Assembly: GCA_008973525.1 (NCBI GenBank)
Contig: WACJ01000313.1
Location: 186,001-250,000, forward strand
DNA: 64,000 nt
Source: Stenopsyche tienmushanensis
Taxonomy: Eukaryota > Arthropoda > Insecta > Trichoptera > Stenopsychidae
Direction: 5' to 3'
The first letter of the stretch is position 1. Every line of letters starts with the position of its first letter. The position numbers and the translations under genes are program-made. Shown here one piece after another: positions 25,823 through 38,540 of the stretch. Under the pieces are notes generated by a model, which searched no databases, was not told the origin of the DNA, and saw nothing but the letters and a program-made list of their open reading frames with translations.

Positions 25823-27202
25823 ATGAGATCCGCGAAGAGGGCCGTCGACGGGATCGCAGCGATCGCGAGGGACGGACGCGGGAGGCGCCCCCGCGGGGAG
25901 CGCGCGAGGGCGGCGCTCGACCGCCGCGCGAGGCGGGCGGCCTTCCCGCCGAGGATGCCGAAGTCGCGCCCCGGCGCCGAGGGGGAGCCCCCGCGGCCGG
26001 AGAGGTGCGGGCGGACGCGCGCCCTCGGAGTCCTGTCGGCGTTCGCGTTCGGCCTGCTCGTCGGGGTCGCCGTCGCCGTCCGGTTCTCGGGCTCCGGGGA
26101 CGCCGCGCCGGCGGCGGCCGCGGCGGCCCCCCGGGGCCCCGGGGCGGCGCTCGGGGGCTTCTCGCGCGTGTCGTTCGTGGCCGGCGGCGCGGGCGGGGCG
26201 CGGCCCGAGAGGGGAGGCGGGCCGGAGCGCGAGGGGGCGGCCGGGGGCGCCGTCGAGGACGGGTACTGGGGCGCCGCCGTCGAGCGGGCGCTGCCCGCCG
26301 GCTTCGGCGAGGAGAGCGCGCGGAGCTGGAGGGCGTACCTCGCGACGGCGACGGCGACCCGGCTCGAGCCCGGCTGCGGCAGGATGCAGAACCGGCTGAT
26401 GACGCTGTCGGACGGGCGGCGCGCCTGCGTGCGCTACCGCCAGAACGCGGACCAGATCCAGGGGGAGATGTTCAGCTTCTACCTGGCGCGGACGCTCAAC
26501 CTGACGAACCTGGCCCCGTCGGCGGCGGCGCTCTTCGACGGCTCGGCGGCGCTGTGGAGGGGCGCCGCCGCGGACGCGGCCGCCGCGCGCTGGAGCCCCG
26601 GGCGCGCGGTCGTCGTGACGGAGCACGTCGGGTCGCTCGAGCCGGCGCCGATCCCCGAGGAGTTCAAGCCGGGGCTCGGGGGGCGCCTCGACGCGGCGCG
26701 CGTGGCCGAGGCGGCGCGCGCCGGCGCGGACGCGACGCGCCTCGCCGAGCTCGCGCAGTGGTCCGACCTGATCGCGTTCGACTACCTGACGGCGAACCTC
26801 GACCGCGTCGTCAACAACCTGTACAACTTCCAGTGGAACGCGAACATCATGGAGGCGCCGGCGCACAACCTCGCGCGGAGGGCCGGCTCCAAGCTGCTCG
26901 TGTTCCTCGACAACGAGTCGGGGCTGCTGCACGGCTACCGGCTGCTGCACAAGTACGAGACCTACCACGGCGCGCTGCTCGCGGGGGCCTGCGTCTTCCG
27001 GAGGGCGACGGCCGAGGCGCTGCGCGCGCTGCACCGCTCCGGGGACGCGGGCGCGCGCCTCAACGCGCTGCTGCGCGCCCACGCCTCCCCCGCGCTGCTC
27101 GACGCGCTGCCGCCGCTGCCCCCGCGCACCTGCCGCACGCTGCAGGAGCGCCTCGCGCGCCTCGTCCGACACATCGACGACTGCCGAGCCTCCGGACCCT
27201 GA
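25823..27202 (+). CDS. fj: Four-jointed, Golgi cadherin-domain kinase (459 aa, single exon)
   Basis: Type II Golgi membrane kinase that phosphorylates Ser/Thr in cadherin repeats of Fat and Dachsous, tuning planar polarity and Hippo signalling. An Arg-rich N-terminus is followed by a signal anchor at about residues 67-86, an Ala/Gly-rich stem, then the kinase region. Conserved blocks are YWGAAVERALPAGF (148-161), GCGRMQNRL (184-192), ACVRYRQNADQIQGE (201-215), QWSDLIAFDYLTANLDR (312-328), the catalytic DNE (363-365) before SGLLHGYR, and a C-terminal HIDDC. It is shorter than the Drosophila protein, mainly in the stem. Drosophila fj and vertebrate FJX1 are also single-exon. Met45 (25955) is an alternative start giving a more usual cytoplasmic tail. 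GC is extreme, so other frames and the antisense strand are open by composition only. Confidence 0.92.
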   Translation: MRSAKRAVDGIAAIARDGRGRRPRGERARAALDRRARRAAFPPRMPKSRPGAEGEPPRPERCGRTRALGVLSAFAFGLLVGVAVAVRFSGSGDAAPAAAAAAPRGPGAALGGFSRVSFVAGGAGGARPERGGGPEREGAAGGAVEDGYWGAAVERALPAGFGEESARSWRAYLATATATRLEPGCGRMQNRLMTLSDGRRACVRYRQNADQIQGEMFSFYLARTLNLTNLAPSAAALFDGSAALWRGAAADAAAARWSPGRAVVVTEHVGSLEPAPIPEEFKPGLGGRLDAARVAEAARAGADATRLAELAQWSDLIAFDYLTANLDRVVNNLYNFQWNANIMEAPAHNLARRAGSKLLVFLDNESGLLHGYRLLHKYETYHGALLAGACVFRRATAEALRALHRSGDAGARLNALLRAHASPALLDALPPLPPRTCRTLQERLARLVRHIDDCRASGP

Positions 27203-29599
27203 CCGCGGCGACTCCGTCCTGTACATATTCTGCATAAACATTATACATACGTCGAAAGCGCCTTTCATTTCCGCCTCTCCCCCGTCCCTTCCGTCGGAGC
27301 GAGAGTCGCCCTCGAGAGAGCCGCGGGGACCCCCGCCGTCGGAGGGCGCCCGAAACTCGATACCCGAATCTGGCCTCCGAATCGACCTCGACTCGTCTTC
27401 GCGACCGTCCCCGATCCATCTTTTCCGAAATCCAATAGAACAATTGGCTTTCGGAAACCCAATTATGGGTTATTCTAAACTTCATGCGATCACATCTCGC
27501 GTTCGAAAACTGCAAGCGATAAATTATCATAATAAAGATTGTCGCACATCCATATCCCGGCAGCCAAATCATGGTGATATTCATGCGATCATAAACGTTC
27601 CGACCGTTCAGCTGCGAGCAAAAAAATACCGAGTTAGATCCATAAATACGAGATTGAAAAAAGGATAAAAATGTGTCTGAATGAGACGGCCGCCTGACTC
27701 CATTAATTCTACAAAAAGGATACTAATATCTAAGGACGACGGACGAAACCGTCGGCATTCGAGCTCGATTTTTATTTATATCTTCATTTGAAACATGTTT
27801 ATTTTTAATAGGATAAAATTTCCAAAATAATTTTCATACGAACGGATAAAATAAGAGCAGCAAAATTAAGAGTGAAGTAGTATAAATTCAAAAAAGTGTT
27901 CGTCGTTTATTTCAGAAGGATTTATTATGCAGAGGAAACGTTTCAGCTCAATACGACATAAGATAATAAATAACTTTTGTTCGAAAATAAAAGGACAAAA
28001 ATGGTATGCGACCGCTGCGAAGATGTGTCGGGACGGATAGAAACGCATTGCATTATTTGTTAGTGAATTAAATGTAAGATAAACATCTATTTCGGTAACG
28101 TTGAGTTATTTCAGGAACCATGTAAAAGCACTCGCCGGTCACTCATCTCTGCTTCCTTTTTTTTAAATATCGAACGATCGTTACATTTTGTTTACATAAG
28201 TTTTTGTCGCGTTTCCCTTTGAAAGTATCAGAATAAAGTTTATCTTGTAGCATCTTCGCATTATACTTCTTAAGAGATAAGATACGGCTGAAAATATTAA
28301 CGATCGTCTTTATATTTTAAATAGATTTTTTGACGTCTTGAAATGCCTCTATTGCGCATTGATCGATCCGAACTTGAAAAACAAAATATTATCACGTCGC
28401 ACTAATAACCGTTTGAATGGTCCCGGTGACATTGCAAAACGAAATAATTTAAGATTTACAAGGTTCAAAAATAGGAAGAACACACATCTCGGACGAGATG
28501 ATCGCGTTCGATTGAAAGGAATATCTGGAGATCATGAAAAAACTGAAAGTAGTGACATTCGATCTGGCAGATTCGGTAGGGTTTCGCGCTTCCCTGCTCG
28601 TCGAGATCTCTTTATTGCGACCTTCGAAAATAGGAGCAAAATTTATTTTAGTCATATAATACGTCGATACTCGGAATGCCGAATCAAATGTAATGCTGAT
28701 TGTTTATTTCGCCGAGTCGCCGTTTCGATGTCCGTGGATAAAGTCAAATATTTGATCGCTCGTTTTAATAAAAAGTAAAAACATTTCTTTTTTTTCTTTT
28801 ACCGACCTGCAAAAATTCCCACCGCCATCGATTATGATTTTATAGTCGATTATATTAACAAGACTAATTCTATTTGGCTTACAACAAACACAAGTGGAAT
28901 GTTAATGTGGCGTCATATAATATATAAACGGCGCTCAGGGATGTCTCGCGATCGCCGCCTTTTATATTCAATTACTTTCGTTCAATTTTATGCTTAAAAA
29001 TGATTTCACAAAGACGTAACGGACAGATCGAAATGTCGAAGTAAATAGATGAGAAAATAAATTATTTTTTGTTCTTCTGGTGATGAAAAAGACACTAAAC
29101 AGCGTTCGAAATTTTGTCGATATGCTGATAACTGTTTTAGGTCTGATTAAATTAAAATAAAAAATCCGAAAAAATATAATAAAGAGTAAGTATTTAATGA
29201 AATAAATGATAAATAAGACTCCACGCGCAGTCTATTCGCGATATCAATATACGAAAAGTAATAAAATAAATCATACGGTGGATCTCGGCAGGTGGTACTT
29301 TTGACTCTGTCACAGACGGTTCGGGCTCCGTGACGACCTGAAATATGCATATCGGCTTCAAAATTTTGCAATAATCCACAGTATGAAATTCGAAGCTTAT
29401 ATTTAAAATATATTTAGCTCCTAGTCGTAAAATACTCTGATGTGGCCCGTTCGAATGGACCCACAGCGAACATATGATTTTGCTCGACCCGATCGGCATT
29501 TCTGATACATATTATGAACATCGTCCTCGGAACGAAAGCGATACTATTTATAGGAAGATAAAATTATTATAATATATTTAAAAAAGTAAGCAAAAATAT
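27203..29599. other. Intergenic DNA downstream of four-jointed
   Basis: GC-rich for about 200 bases after the stop, then AT-rich. It contains a 146-codon frame on the plus strand (28338-28778), Arg/Lys-rich and unlike any family I know; codon and residue make-up look random. No introns, promoter or repeats could be supported. Confidence 0.4.
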
Positions 29600-30630
29600 T
29601 TATTTATTAGAAAAATCTTAAATACTAATTAACAAAACAGTTTCCATCGCTTTCTATTACCTTTTACCGACGGAGGAGTAATTTTTCAATTTTCCTTTCG
29701 AAGTGTGTTTTTACCTCTCCAAATTTGCTCTAACAATCTGAAAGGGTAGTAAATAGACGGCGCAAGATCTAGTAAATGGGTCGGATGAGGTAAAATTTCC
29801 AATCCAAGCTCTATTATTTTCCTGAGGAGCATAGCAAAACAGATCGCATTAATATGAGTTCTAATTGTTCACAATAAACGATCACTGTATGTGTCTGGCC
29901 AGGTACGAGTGATTCATAATAACTCCAGAAAAATATCACCACACACAAAGAAGGACCTTCTTTATTGTTAGTTTTGATCGATAAATCGGAACAGGTACTT
30001 GTCCGGAAGAAAGCTATTATTTTTTCGCACAGGATAATTTTATAGCATCCACTTTTCGTCTTCAGTTACAATTTGCTACAAAAACGGATCTTCTTCATAC
30101 CGAAACAGAAGAGATGCACAGATTGTACGCCGTAGATCGAGCTCCGCCTGAGACAATTCATGGGGAACTCAAATTCCTTGTCGATCATAAACAGTTAATC
30201 TTCAACGACAATTATTCGATTTCAGGATATCATCTATTTTTTTGGGCTGTCTTTTTCGAGCGATTTCCTTGAGTTTCCTATTTCCATTTTTAAACTGATT
30301 AAACCGACGATGACACTTGTTTAGTTTCAGAATATTTTCATATCGGTGACTTTTTCAGTGCCTCGTTTGCCTTAATTCCTCGGTCGAACAAAAGCAACAC
30401 TAAATAGCGCAAGTGCGCTGTTTCGTTGTGTTTTGACATATTTCCCCTGATAACATTTGTTTCTTTTTTACAGAAATAATAAACTTACAATCATAGATTC
30501 AACGTCACAACAAAAAAATTGTGTTTATTAAACCGTGTCTAAACACAAACTATAACAACTAAGTTTGTTTGTATCTGTAAAGTGTAAAAGTTTTTCAAAG
30601 AAATTTTGATTATTTTTCGGTCCCCCTATT
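29600..30630 (-). pseudogene. Decayed mariner transposon
   Basis: Reading the minus strand gives broken mariner transposase. An N-terminal part near 30460-30100 is followed by WSYYESLVPGQ and a VYCEQL block near 29965-29870, then LGLEILPHPTHLLDLAPS near 29800-29740, matching the mariner block L.PHPPYSPDLAPSDYH around the third catalytic Asp. Stops and frame changes interrupt it, and the Asp context is partly eroded. It is a long-dead copy; ends are approximate because the terminal repeats are not clear. Confidence 0.7.
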
Positions 30631-33600
30631 CTCTGCTCTGTTTTAAAAAAAATTTGGACACATATTTAAAGAATTGAAGATTAAAGCATTTTTCTTTTGA
30701 ATTGTTGACTATATGATTTCGTCAATACACCTTTAACTTATTTTTCACGCTTGAACTGTTGGCTAGAAAGAGTATATTGATGGAATTTGAAGAAGTTGCC
30801 GGAGAAAAGTTCAACGAGTAGAGGCTGGATGAGACAATATCAGTAACTACTAAATATTTTTGCACACATTTTACTAAATGCACAGTTATTGGATCGTATT
30901 TCTAGATTTTTTCCATAGTTTATTTTTAACATTATTTGATATTCTTTTATGCACTTTGCATTCCTTTATTTTCACATTAAATAGCTGAGAGTTTATGGAA
31001 CATACTAGATTTCATCTTTTCGGATATTGCATAATAATTTTATTATATTTCAACAATTACTTAATAATCGAGAAAAACTACACAAGTCAATTTTACATTA
31101 TTCAAACCAAACTATAATTATATTAAAAAAGACATCCTTTTTTTTGGGTGTCATTTATAGAACAAAGTTAAATATATCTCTTCATTTTTGTGTGTGATCT
31201 GCCTACATGAATTTTAACTTTTCTGAATTCTGATTTGTAAGGATATATTTCTTTGTTTCTTACATATTATATGTTTTAAAAAGTCTTCTCAATTGCAGAA
31301 CATCTTTTATACTCGGTGCACACCAGTTTTCAAGCTAGAAGAGCAATCGAGTGCCGACAAATCAGCAACACTAACTTTGTGTAAATAGAACTTTACAAAA
31401 TGCTCGACGTTTTCGTTATATATGTCATGTTTTGTAAATGAAATAATTTTGTTCTCAACTAAAAACATCATTTTGTACCAGGTCCTATCATAAAACCAAA
31501 AATGAGCCTCTTGAAACAATTTTTAAACCTGTCACACGTATTAAAACTATTATATATTGCCTTCTCGAATATAAAGATACAATATGTATTATACATACCA
31601 CAAATAAATTTCCATAATTTCAGAAATGTTTCAAATAAACATTATAAACAATTCCACAACTCCACTTCCTATACCTATTTTCCAGTAAAAATTTAGAATA
31701 TGATGATTTAATTATTAATAAAGATATTTCAATTGATTAACATTTTTGATCGTTTCCAATGATCGAGCTTCCGATGCCGGTTTTCCATCTTTAGTCTTTC
31801 GCTCAAACGTTTTATGAGTCTGGTTTCATTTTCATAGGAATATACTTTCGCTTTTCTCGATACATATGGGACAATTCAAATGCTCTAAAACCAGTTCGCC
31901 ATTATGAATGTCCAAGAGTTGCATTACAATGGAAGTCTACTATTCTGACGGTAATCAAATCAACACTAGACATCTTTCGATGGAATGCTGCACAATTGTT
32001 TTTATATACCGCCGATGACAATTTACCTCGACTCGTTTTTTAAATACCGCAAGTTGCTCAACAACGATGCTGAATTGTATTTTTTAAAGATCAAATTTTG
32101 ATACGGAAAATGTGAAATTTGGAAACGAATTTAAAGCACGATGGAATAATTTTATTTAAACAGTGCTAGGATTTGTAAAAAAAATATAGGATCGATTGAG
32201 GAATCGTTCGGTTACCCGATGGTAGGCTCGACGAATAACTCCCGACAAAAAACACAACAATAGAAGTAGGAACTCGATAGAAGTCGGCAATCGGTTATCT
32301 GAAATTATATATATATATTTTAAATTCATATTCGTTCTATATGCTTGAATATTATTTTAAAAATGACAACAATCAACAAATAACAATCCAAAATGCATGC
32401 CATTTTGATAGAGAATAATGAGTATTATGAGATTTTGTTATTGAGTGTCTGATTAAAATATTACTGTTTTTAAATTTGGATTGTATCCTATTGATATAAA
32501 TATATATTATTTTGAAATATATCAATATCGTGATGTATAAATTGATCGAGTATCCAAGATATTCGACATAGCCGAGTTGACGACTCCTTACTCGAAAGGG
32601 TATAATGATTAATTACTTTTTTACGGGTTTCTCTAATCCACATTCAAATGGATTGACTTTTTGACAATAAACTGGAATTTCTATGTGACTGGTTAAAATA
32701 TACAGGTGGACGGAAGTCAAACAAAAAACTTTGGACTGTATATTAAATTAACTTCTATTTAAAAAAATGCTTTCGAGTTTGAAACTTTTCTAATCAAATA
32801 TTTGAGGAAAACAAAGTTGAAAATGTCTACATTGTGCCATTTTCAAATGAATCGCTACCAGGTAATTATCACTATAAATATGCAATATTGCTGCTTATTT
32901 TGAAAGGCAAAATGAGCATAAATTATATAAAAAATACATTGATCGTGTACGTTTTCATAATTACGTCCTTAAAGAGCGCTCCCGCTTTCCAATCAACGCG
33001 TTTTAATTGTATGTAAAAAGGCATATAAAAATGTGGAAAAAGAATGTTCTTATATAGTCGAAGAATTCGCTCTCGGGAAAATTAGCTTCATTAGGAGACA
33101 ATGGTAAAAGAGCTGGCAATGAGATTCCGAAGCTTCAAATAAGGGGCAGGTATTCGAGTCAGCAACGAGTTTACTTTACTTAGAAAACATAGTCCGCACT
33201 ATTTCCCGGTAAAACATTTTGCTTATGAAAAAAACTTTCAAGTTCAACATTCCGGTTCTAAGATACGTTAACCCTCGACAGACCCCGCTAATTCCTTTTA
33301 TTTGCGCGACGCCGTGAGAAAACCACTCGACTCATTTATATCTCCTTTCGTAAAGAAATCGCCATTTTTTCAGGGAAAAACTGCTCCCGTTCAGTTTTTT
33401 ATCTAGTCGGTCAAAGTACCATATAGGATCCACCCCATCAAATGCTACTAATTTCAATTAATTATAGCTGTCAAAATACTGATAGTAGCGCGCAACATCT
33501 AAAAAGTAGAAGAAAATTTGAATAGCATGGATTGCTGAAGACTTCATATTTATTATTTCATTGCAAATAGCATAGAAATGCTTTTCCCAAAACCTAATTT

Positions 33601-36600
33601 TGCTATGAAAATAAAGGGTCATACAAATTCACAAGCCCACAATTGAACCATATTGATGTAACTGATGTATGTTTTCAGCAAGATGGCGCTGCACAAAACT
33701 CATGAAAATATCTAGGCGTCACATTTGGATGATCCTTTATCACAAAGGTTGTTAAATAATTATCAGCTTTCATAGGAAGCAATTGAAGGGCAAAAACATT
33801 TAAAAGTCCTCTTCGTTCGTTGTTTGGTCGCTATTGTCTCGATTAAATACCTTCGATTTGTTCGAAATCTCGATAGATATGTGAGTTTGAACGAATCCTG
33901 ATTGTGTTTGCGAATGATGCATTAATTTAAATGCAATCAGACGCAATGTTGAGTTGTCATATTTGAAATGACGTACGGGAGAACAAATTATTTTAGAGAA
34001 TTTGTCGTCTCGTCGAGTCTGTTGTGACTTAAAGACGCCGGTATACCGAGCAACATATTTCAAATTACTCTCGTGGTAAAAGTTGGTAATTAAAAATGAA
34101 AGAATTTAATCGACGGATTCCATTCAATTTTTTGCTAAAAGCTTTCGGTGAATCCTGAGCTATTGTCGAGACGTATAAACTTGACTTTTAGGTATGGTAT
34201 TCTACAATTTGCTTGTCTAAAGATTGACAACTATCGGCGAGCGAGCCGCGTACCTTCAAGAGACGACCTTATGTCTTTTCATTAAATACAAGGGAGGACT
34301 GTTCTTGACTCGAGTAAAATACATAGAAAACTAATTATTTTTTAATATACAGACAGTTATTTTAATATCAATTGAATTACATATAATATATAAGGGCTGC
34401 TATGTTATGCATCTGCTTTTTGTTATAAATTAACAGTCAAAATCTAGTTAACTATTTATTTCAATGGGGATAAAACTTATTGGAATATACTAGAAAATAA
34501 TTTCCAATATATTAATCATTTTAGTTTAACATATTGGTAATTAACAATGTTCAACTTCACATCTCTTTTTATACCATTTAGCAATAAACTTTGATGATCA
34601 ATAGCTTAAAAATAAGCTATATTTTATGACATTTTGTTTCATTCTATTCAATTTGATCAATTTTGTGATATATTCGAATGCTTTTGAAATAATGCGATCC
34701 AAAAATACACATCAATCATTTTAATTTTTATCTAATTCAGTTTGGTCAGAATATGTGAAATTCAAAATTTTGTAATCGTCAATGCGATGGAATTGCATTC
34801 GAATATTATCACATTGTCTCTTGTGATTAGCTAAGAACACTTTGAAGATTGATCGATCGGAGATGCTGTAGAATTGACAGTTCTCAATGAAGATATATGA
34901 AACTATTTCACGGCGCATTGATTCTGCATTAGGAGCGATTATGATTTTTTTGCACTAAAATGTATCCATCGTGTAAAAAAAGACTTTATTTTAAATTTCA
35001 AAAAAATAAAATTGTCTTAAATATAAGTCTCATTTATTTCGCATGTCATAGAATTAATATAAAAATCAATCCAATTAGGAATAAATATGCATTTTGTGAT
35101 GGATGTGAAAAATGTTAAAATTGTACTTGTAAGATATAAAAATATATGTCTCAATCTAAAATGTGCGGTAACGCGTTCTCAAACAACGCTTTAATTATTT
35201 GTTGTAAATTCTGTTCTGAGATGTCGCAAAATTTGGTCGTGCTGTTAAGACAATCGTCGAGCATCGAAATAGTTAATACTTAAAACTGTGAAATGAATGT
35301 ATTTTAATAATTATAAAAGGTTAATGGGGTCGATGAGGGAGGAGGGAGGAGGGAGTAGGGAGGAGGGAGGAGGGGCGAGAGGCGAGGCGGGCAGGAGCGG
35401 GAGCAGGAGCAGGAGCAGCTATTGAGTCGGGTCCCATAGTCATTCAAATACACAGGTAAATACATTCTACAACAGTTGACAGCAAGTTTTTGTTCCGCTC
35501 ACTTCATATGGGCCTGTACCTGACTCACTGTGGGGACAAACTCTCATCGTAAGCCCTTATTTCAAAATCGACATATTCATCGCCGATTCTAGCTTATTGG
35601 CTTTTCCTAAGCAGAAGGGTTGCTATGCTTTTTGGACATATTGAATATTTAAAAATTACAGCTACAAAAAAATATCTAAACTATTAATTCAGTATCATTT
35701 GTAATTTATAAAATCTCTTGGAACGAGTTATTTGATGCAATAAGTTCATTTCAAATTATGGTCATCTTTCAAATGAAATGAAATGCGTATCAAAATACAG
35801 ACTCATCTTGACGAAATGGTTGCAATTTTGCCTTGTAAATTTATTGAGCTTTAATTTTGACTCGGCTTCATCATCTGCAGTTATTTCATTGAGTGTACTA
35901 ATGCGAGACATTTCAAGCCCTGAGCAGGTCCTCGCTCTCTCATAGCAACTCGCCGCTCCGAATTATCAATAGTTTCCTACAATAGGTTAGTTAATATTGG
36001 ATAGCGTTTTATTATGTTGTCCATGTTAATAAAACGATGATGCCTCAATAACAAATTTGATAGCTATCGTACGAAGGGGATTCAAATATAATCCGTAAAT
36101 TTGTTGTACAAACGTATTAGTCATATATACAAATATAAATGGAAATTCTTATTTTTCTGCATAGTTCACTTCATTAGAAATACATTTATTCTATCAGATA
36201 TGAAGCTGCTATATTAATAAGAAAATGAAAATACAAATAATGTCACCAGTGTAAAGGTTCATTTATTGATTTACAAGCTTTGTACATGCTATGTGGTCCA
36301 GAGACAAAAGTGGATTTAGATTAGAGCATAGCATTTATGTTCTCATTACGGAATGGGTTAAAAAAAGAACCGTTTTTACTGCAAGATAACAAATGAGCTT
36401 TAGCCATTTTTAAGACTAGTTTAAAAATATTATCTTTCATCTATTTTATCCAGAAATCAATTAATTTTGAAAAGACTTTCGTTCGATTTTATTAATATCA
36501 ATTTATAACGTTGATTTTTAGGATGGATATAAACGGTTAACCAGTAGTTTATTCATATATTTTATTTATTTTCGATAATATTACTCATATATTAGTTGCA

Positions 36601-38148
36601 GTAAATATAACCACTTCTTCGCCATTTACTAAATGTAATATTATTCTTTTAGATAACGAGCTAGGAATAAGCGAGCGAGATCTTAATCAGTGAGCAAATT
36701 CAGCATCATTCATCCCTTCAGAAAATATAACAGGGCGCGGCAGGGAAAATAGCTTATTTCAAAAACGAATAACAAAAATAATATCTATCGTCACTGAAAT
36801 ATAATATTTGAATTGACTGACTCCACATTTTTAGGTAAAAAAACTATTAAATCCACTGTTGCAATTACTAATGTGGAAATTCCGGTTACAACAGTGTCGA
36901 CATTTAACTGATTGAAAGAAGATAATTTGAAGAGGTAATAATATATGATTTGGCAATATTTAATGAACACATCGTTCGGCTTCCAGTCTCAAAGCCCATA
37001 AATTGGTTCGTATAATTTTCAAATCAAATTGGAAAAAGAAAATAAAGGAAAGGGTAAAAGGAAGACGCATCCCCGCGGTATGAAGATACGGTGCATTAGT
37101 ATGCAATTGTCGTCATCATTTAGCAGGTCTTCGTCTCCAGCGCCCTCCTTAGTCCGGCCCGACTACGCGCCCGCACAAAAAACGTGTAAAACCGGCAGCA
37201 AATTGAACTCTTCTTTCTATAAATACTTATTATCACCTGTTTCCATAACGATAACTATGCTCTTCTTCCATATCTCCGACTGACCTGTCACAAATTTACA
37301 AGACGAAACATCGACGACGACGGACACAAAAGAACAATCGTTACGTTGCACTCTATTCAAATCGCAGTTTTGGCGGATTACCTGGGGCCATTAAGTCTGC
37401 ATAGAAAATGTTATATCTGAAAAGACATTTTTTTGTCGAGGAAGTTAAGCCCCATTGAGGTGTTTCGATCTTTCCGCCCCGGCGGACGAATCGTGTGCGG
37501 ACATGAATTCCTATTTGCCAAATATTTCTCCAGAGATTACCTGAATGGATATTCGGTGGCAAACGGAGCTTCATATTTAAAGGATCGTCGGATTCGTTCA
37601 GGTCGTTCATTTGGGACAAAAGTCCCGAATTTTGAATAGAAAAAGCGGCAAAGGAAGTATGTGCGTATTTCATTCTTACTTTTATCGTGTGAAAAACGTG
37701 AACAGTGTCAGAAAACGTCAACATTTTGATGTTTTTGTTGATCGTCAAACATTGATTATTACATAAATAACCAAAACACGATGCATCCTCTTTCAGAATG
37801 TACAATACAGATTGGCCACATCACAAGCTTCGTGGGTTTTATTTGACCCACACCAGAAAATCAGCCGTTATAAGCATGTTTTTGTATAAATATGGATGAA
37901 ATTAAATACGCATTACTTATTAAATTATCATAGTTTAATTTTAGGATCTTAAAAAAATAGCGAGTTTTATATAAATTAGTAACCAACTTTAGCCTTATTT
38001 AAAATGTTGAGTATTAAAGATTTCAATTGCTCAATGTCAACTAAGAGGTTATTTTGGATTCAGACTCAAATATGATAATAAATAAAGATGAACTTGTATA
38101 GCTCGAAGGAAGTAAACATTTTATGAAACTTTTTAATGGCTCGATCTT
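30631..38148. other. AT-rich intergenic DNA without recognised genes
   Basis: About 7.5 kb. It contains a purine-rich tract (annotated separately), a repeat segment at 36736-36785 with a second copy at 42811-42860, and a GC-bearing patch at 37390-37640 that is open on both strands (68 codons plus, 150 minus) but matches nothing I recognise. No exon chain could be built. Confidence 0.4.
35335..35419 (+). repeat. G-rich purine tract
   Basis: An almost pure G/A run of GGGAGGA-type units followed by GGAGCA repeats, on the plus strand. Several GGG runs lie within short distance, so G-quadruplex or triplex structure is possible. It stands alone in AT-rich DNA. Simple-repeat origin is the default explanation. 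Confidence 0.75.
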
Positions 38149-38540
38149 TTAACCCTTTGAGTAGTGAGCTAATTTAAAATCTTTATGTGCTTAGATGCTA
38201 TATTTGCTTATCCCCCACTTATCATCCGTACAAATCAACTTATCTGTGAGGAGTATATTTAACACTCTCATCGCTCAGCGTGAATCGGTGTTGTTCTGCT
38301 GCTCACGGGGCCAAACATCGATAGTCGGAGCGTTAACAGAAGGAACAGCGTTGCTATATTATCTTAGATCGATAAGCTTGACTCTGTCATTAGTCAAATT
38401 AACAAAAACAAAGTGAAAATAAGCATGCACTGTTACCGAACTCCGTTTCTGTCTCTCTCCGAGTTCAACGTACGAAAGTGAACCTTCTGAATCACTGGAA
38501 TTCGCTCGCAAACATGCGTTCATCCTAATATACGGGTTAA
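38149..38540. mobile_element. TTAA-ended repeat, copy 1 of a two-copy family (392 bp)
   Basis: It starts TTAACCCTTTGAGTAGTGAGC-like and ends GGGTTAA. It shares with the segment at 43453-43896 the block GATGCTATATTTGCTT, CGTACAAATC, and a distal block of CTCCGT..TCTGTCTCTCTCCGAG..TCAACGT.. through CACTGGAATTCG. It is noncoding. Left and right termini are only weakly inverted (TTAACCC). Being the same length class and having the same ends as another copy supports a transposed unit. Confidence 0.55.

Noticed and set aside
25751..27268. 505-codon open frame antisense to four-jointed and a 410-codon frame in another plus frame
   Set aside because: They exist because the exon is so GC-rich that stops are rare. 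They are Arg/Gly/Pro strings without domains, while the 25823 frame holds all conserved Fj motifs.
28338..28778. 146-codon plus-strand frame
   Set aside because: No recognisable domain, random-looking composition and no promoter or splice context; not called as a gene.
28919..28945. TATATAAA followed by a TCA word
   Set aside because: The spacing does not fit a core promoter and no coding exon follows.
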